35,741 bases of DNA. Origin: Bacteroidota bacterium. Lineage in GTDB: Bacteria; Bacteroidota; Bacteroidia; Chitinophagales; Saprospiraceae. The DNA lies in NCBI GenBank assembly GCA_029572935.1, contig JAKQHM010000047.1:1-35741 (forward strand). Direction: 5' to 3'. This document shows positions 33,288-35,741 of this stretch, piece by piece (within the stretch, counting starts at the first letter, position 1; each line of letters opens with the position of its first letter). A program made the position numbers and the translations under genes. The notes beneath the pieces are model-generated. The model did no database searches, was not told the DNA's origin, and saw only the letters and a program-made list of their open reading frames with translations.

Positions 33288-35741
33288 ATGGGACTCACCC
33301 CTATGAATCAACTCCATGCTCAGGAAGATCCTGATTGTTCGTTTTTAATTACGAAATCCCTTTGTAGTGGAAGTGTATATCAATTATGTGTCGAAGCAAT
33401 AAGTCAAACACAAGACACATACACTTGGACAATTTCAGCCAATGGTTTAACTCCACCTGTTGCATCGACTCAGCGGAAATTATGTGTTAATCTCTCTCTG
33501 GCTGCCAATACTCAATTAACAATTACCCTCATTACAACTTTAGGAGAAACATCAGACACATGTATAAAACAATTGAGGGTAAACAACTGTAGTGATCCGG
33601 ATTATTGTGAGACTTTAGATCCCTCCCATTCAATTGATAGTTGTATAAATTTGAATGTATCTATTACTAATCCATTGCCTTTAAATTATACTTGGACTTT
33701 TGGTGACAATACACCAGCCATTGTTTCAAATGCAAATACTATGGCTCATGAGTTCCAAAGTCAAGGGGTATTTCAAGTTTGTATTACCAATACTAACGCA
33801 TTTACAGGTTATTATTTTTCTTGTTGTTTTAATGTCGTCATCGATCCATGTGAATGTTTTGATTTTAGTTGGAACCAATGTACCACCCAAGTTAGAGAAG
33901 AATGTTGTTTTGAATTTACAGTAAGTACCCTATTCGAAATAGACAGTATAGAATGGGACTTTGGAGATGGGAGAGGTAAAAAGATTGATTATGATACCAC
34001 AACACAGCGTGACTTTATAGGAAGCGGACCATACTGGGTTTGTGCAAAATTCTACATTGATAGTTCATTTTATACTTGTTGTGACAGTGTTTTTTTACCA
34101 CCATGCGAGTGCTGTACCAGCGCCGCTTTTACTTTTCAAGAATTAGATAATAATGAACAGTATCCACCTTCATGTATGAAAAATAAGTACAGGGTAGATC
34201 CAACATGTGATTCTCCAGGCATGACGGTGCATAAATGGGAATTTAGTGATGGAACAGTATATATCGGAACCTATCCTGACCATGTGCCGCCTGAGCATTT
34301 TTTCACAAACTTTATTACAGAAGATGGTGAGATTTGTGTCACCCACAAGGTGTATTGTGATACCATCCTGATGGATGAAGTTACCCATTGTAAAACCATA
34401 CATGAAGGGGCATATCTTGGTCTACCTTTAGGCACCCTCAAAATGAGCGATTATCTTACCAATCAGCAGAAAACAGTTTACCAGTTTATTTTGGATTATA
34501 TGAATCATTCTACTGCGCCCCTTTTGATAGAAGGGAATTTAATTGTGGATATCAATGTCAGTTTTGGCGCGGGAACTTGGAATATGGCGGAAGGGTCACT
34601 CATTACAGTAAATCAGGGCAAAAATTTTCATTTAAACGGAACTGTCCTTCAGACTGCTGCCAGATTGGGGATTCCTTTTATTAATTGTTGCAGGTGGCAG
34701 GGAATCCAGGCCTACCAGCAATCCTCTTTGGAATGGACTGCGGCTGAAATTTGGGATGCATACAAGGCTTTGTACCTGCGTGGAGGAACAGGATCTACGA
34801 GAGGTGCGAAAATAAAGATGATTTCCTGCCGGTTTGAAGAAAATATTGATGGAATACACTTTGAACAATTTCATCGTATGAAAATAGAAGCTTTTCACGA
34901 TAACTATATGAGAGGTTGTTGGTTAATCGACTGTGGAGAATTGAAATGCGGATGTGGAGATGGTACGGCCATTATTGTTGACCGCAATGATCATTTACAG
35001 TGGATGCCTAGCACAGGATCTGTCAATGAAATTGAAAAATTTAATACCGCGTTCAAGGTAACCAATGCCTCAGCCAGATTGCGCAATTTTGATGTACACG
35101 ACATCAAGTATATTGGAATCGATTACAATAAGGATATCTCCCTTAAAAGGGACCTGAATATAGACTCTATCAAATTTGAACATGTACCTATAGCGGTACT
35201 TGATAAAATAAGTGGGGGTGCATCTCACACCCTGACTGCAGTGGCCAGTGATCCTCTGTCCAGTATCTGGACCAATAACGTGCATAAAGCATTTGATATA
35301 AATGTGAGCCGAACAAAAATATTTACCAACATTGAACATGCTCATCTGCACACAGACAATGGTCCGGAGAATTTTGGAGTCAAGGTACATCTTTCAGGTA
35401 CCCTGAACAATGAGGTATATATTGTAAATAATGAGATTCAGACTAATGGTGGAGATCATACTATAGGTGTGAGTTTTACAGCAGATGCAGAAGGACCACA
35501 ATCTGGATACATTACTCACAATCGGATTACCAACAACGCTACAAACAATGGTGCTGGGATATTTGTACACAATTGGCATGGAACTCGAATCCAAAATGAC
35601 ACCATTACTACCAACAATCCCAAACCAGGGATTGATATTTCTCATAGTCGGAAAAGTGTGATCACTTGCAATCGAGTACTAGAAGGTGGTAATGGCCTTT
35701 TAATTGTGAACAATCCTGAAACGACCATTAGTGACAACCTG
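33288..35741 (+). CDS. Large secreted Cys-rich PKD and beta-helix protein, 3' end outside the window
   Basis: Open to the end of the window (over 815 codons). A signal-peptide-like end, hydrophobic LILITLFYMGL then NQLHAQ with cleavage before EDPDCSF, opens the protein. PKD-like modules follow, with YTWTFGDN near residue 145, IEWDFGDG near 225 and HKWEFSDG near 315. Paired cysteines are frequent (SCCFN, CECF, ECCFEF, TCCDS, CECCTS). From about residue 420 a right-handed parallel beta-helix pattern appears (LIEGNLIVDINV, then IVNNEIQTNGG, YITHNRITNNATNNG, TITTNN). It is most likely a surface protein or adhesin exported by T9SS, whose sorting domain would lie beyond the window. The true start is unclear: the frame is open back to 33114 with no ATG before 33288, and two upstream ATGs (33110 and 33215) are in another frame. 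Confidence 0.75.
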   Translation, partial: MGLTPMNQLHAQEDPDCSFLITKSLCSGSVYQLCVEAISQTQDTYTWTISANGLTPPVASTQRKLCVNLSLAANTQLTITLITTLGETSDTCIKQLRVNNCSDPDYCETLDPSHSIDSCINLNVSITNPLPLNYTWTFGDNTPAIVSNANTMAHEFQSQGVFQVCITNTNAFTGYYFSCCFNVVIDPCECFDFSWNQCTTQVREECCFEFTVSTLFEIDSIEWDFGDGRGKKIDYDTTTQRDFIGSGPYWVCAKFYIDSSFYTCCDSVFLPPCECCTSAAFTFQELDNNEQYPPSCMKNKYRVDPTCDSPGMTVHKWEFSDGTVYIGTYPDHVPPEHFFTNFITEDGEICVTHKVYCDTILMDEVTHCKTIHEGAYLGLPLGTLKMSDYLTNQQKTVYQFILDYMNHSTAPLLIEGNLIVDINVSFGAGTWNMAEGSLITVNQGKNFHLNGTVLQTAARLGIPFINCCRWQGIQAYQQSSLEWTAAEIWDAYKALYLRGGTGSTRGAKIKMISCRFEENIDGIHFEQFHRMKIEAFHDNYMRGCWLIDCGELKCGCGDGTAIIVDRNDHLQWMPSTGSVNEIEKFNTAFKVTNASARLRNFDVHDIKYIGIDYNKDISLKRDLNIDSIKFEHVPIAVLDKISGGASHTLTAVASDPLSSIWTNNVHKAFDINVSRTKIFTNIEHAHLHTDNGPENFGVKVHLSGTLNNEVYIVNNEIQTNGGDHTIGVSFTADAEGPQSGYITHNRITNNATNNGAGIFVHNWHGTRIQNDTITTNNPKPGIDISHSRKSVITCNRVLEGGNGLLIVNNPETTISDNL

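Overview
The window reads as a chromosomal piece of a Bacteroidota bacterium, most likely of the Saprospiria (Lewinella/Haliscomenobacter-like) side. The grounds are a full-length SprA (the outer-membrane translocon of the type IX secretion system, T9SS), proteins ending in T9SS C-terminal sorting domains, DUF4199 and DUF4293 membrane proteins, a BatA-type von Willebrand protein, and promoters of the Bacteroidota type (TAnnTTTG at -7) without Shine-Dalgarno sites. The finer placement is inference; no rRNA or tRNA gene is present.

Layout. 1-5060: ECF sigma factor (-) with a clear terminator, divergent from uvrA (+), then an isoaspartyl peptidase (+). 5061-10100: a T9SS-secreted protein behind a near-consensus promoter and a structured leader, then a minus-strand run with an NADP-binding reductase, an AraC regulator, a small membrane protein and AlkB. 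10100-14926: an AT-rich accessory block, a two-gene McrBC-type modified-DNA restriction module (McrB-like AAA NTPase with extra N-terminal domains, then a DUF2357/PD-(D/E)XK nuclease), followed by two operator-like dyads with no obvious gene to control. 15433-19784: a minus-strand operon, BatA-like VWA protein, dihydroorotase homologue lacking the HxH metal motif, DUF4199 protein, small membrane protein. 19785-20723: no gene, but a palindrome-rich element. 20724-29584: ruvA, sprA and a small T9SS-sorted protein. 29587-30867: PTPS/QueD-family enzyme, ribosomal protein S20 and a DUF4293 protein, all minus. 31131-32634: metal-binding HMA protein overlapping a FAD oxidoreductase. 33288-end: the start of a large secreted Cys-rich PKD and beta-helix protein that runs out of the window.

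The less ordinary content lies between genes. Five arrays of a degenerate repeat built on 7-base units (GGCTNAT / ATAGCCT type) sit in gaps, and three of them begin at or inside a stop codon. A sixth, perfect 7-base array (CAGTCAA, 8.7 copies) lies directly upstream of the PKD/beta-helix gene. That gene's signal-peptide-like start is out of frame with both upstream ATG codons, which makes phase variation or a one-base frameshift a real possibility. Other points are the catalytically doubtful dihydroorotase homologue, the multi-hairpin element at 19911-20434, and the twin dyads at 10351-10409.

How the genes work together: SprA is the exit channel for the T9SS cargo proteins encoded at 5420, 28880 and probably 33288. 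The McrBC module is a self-contained defence unit. The remaining genes are housekeeping (repair, recombination, translation, metabolism).
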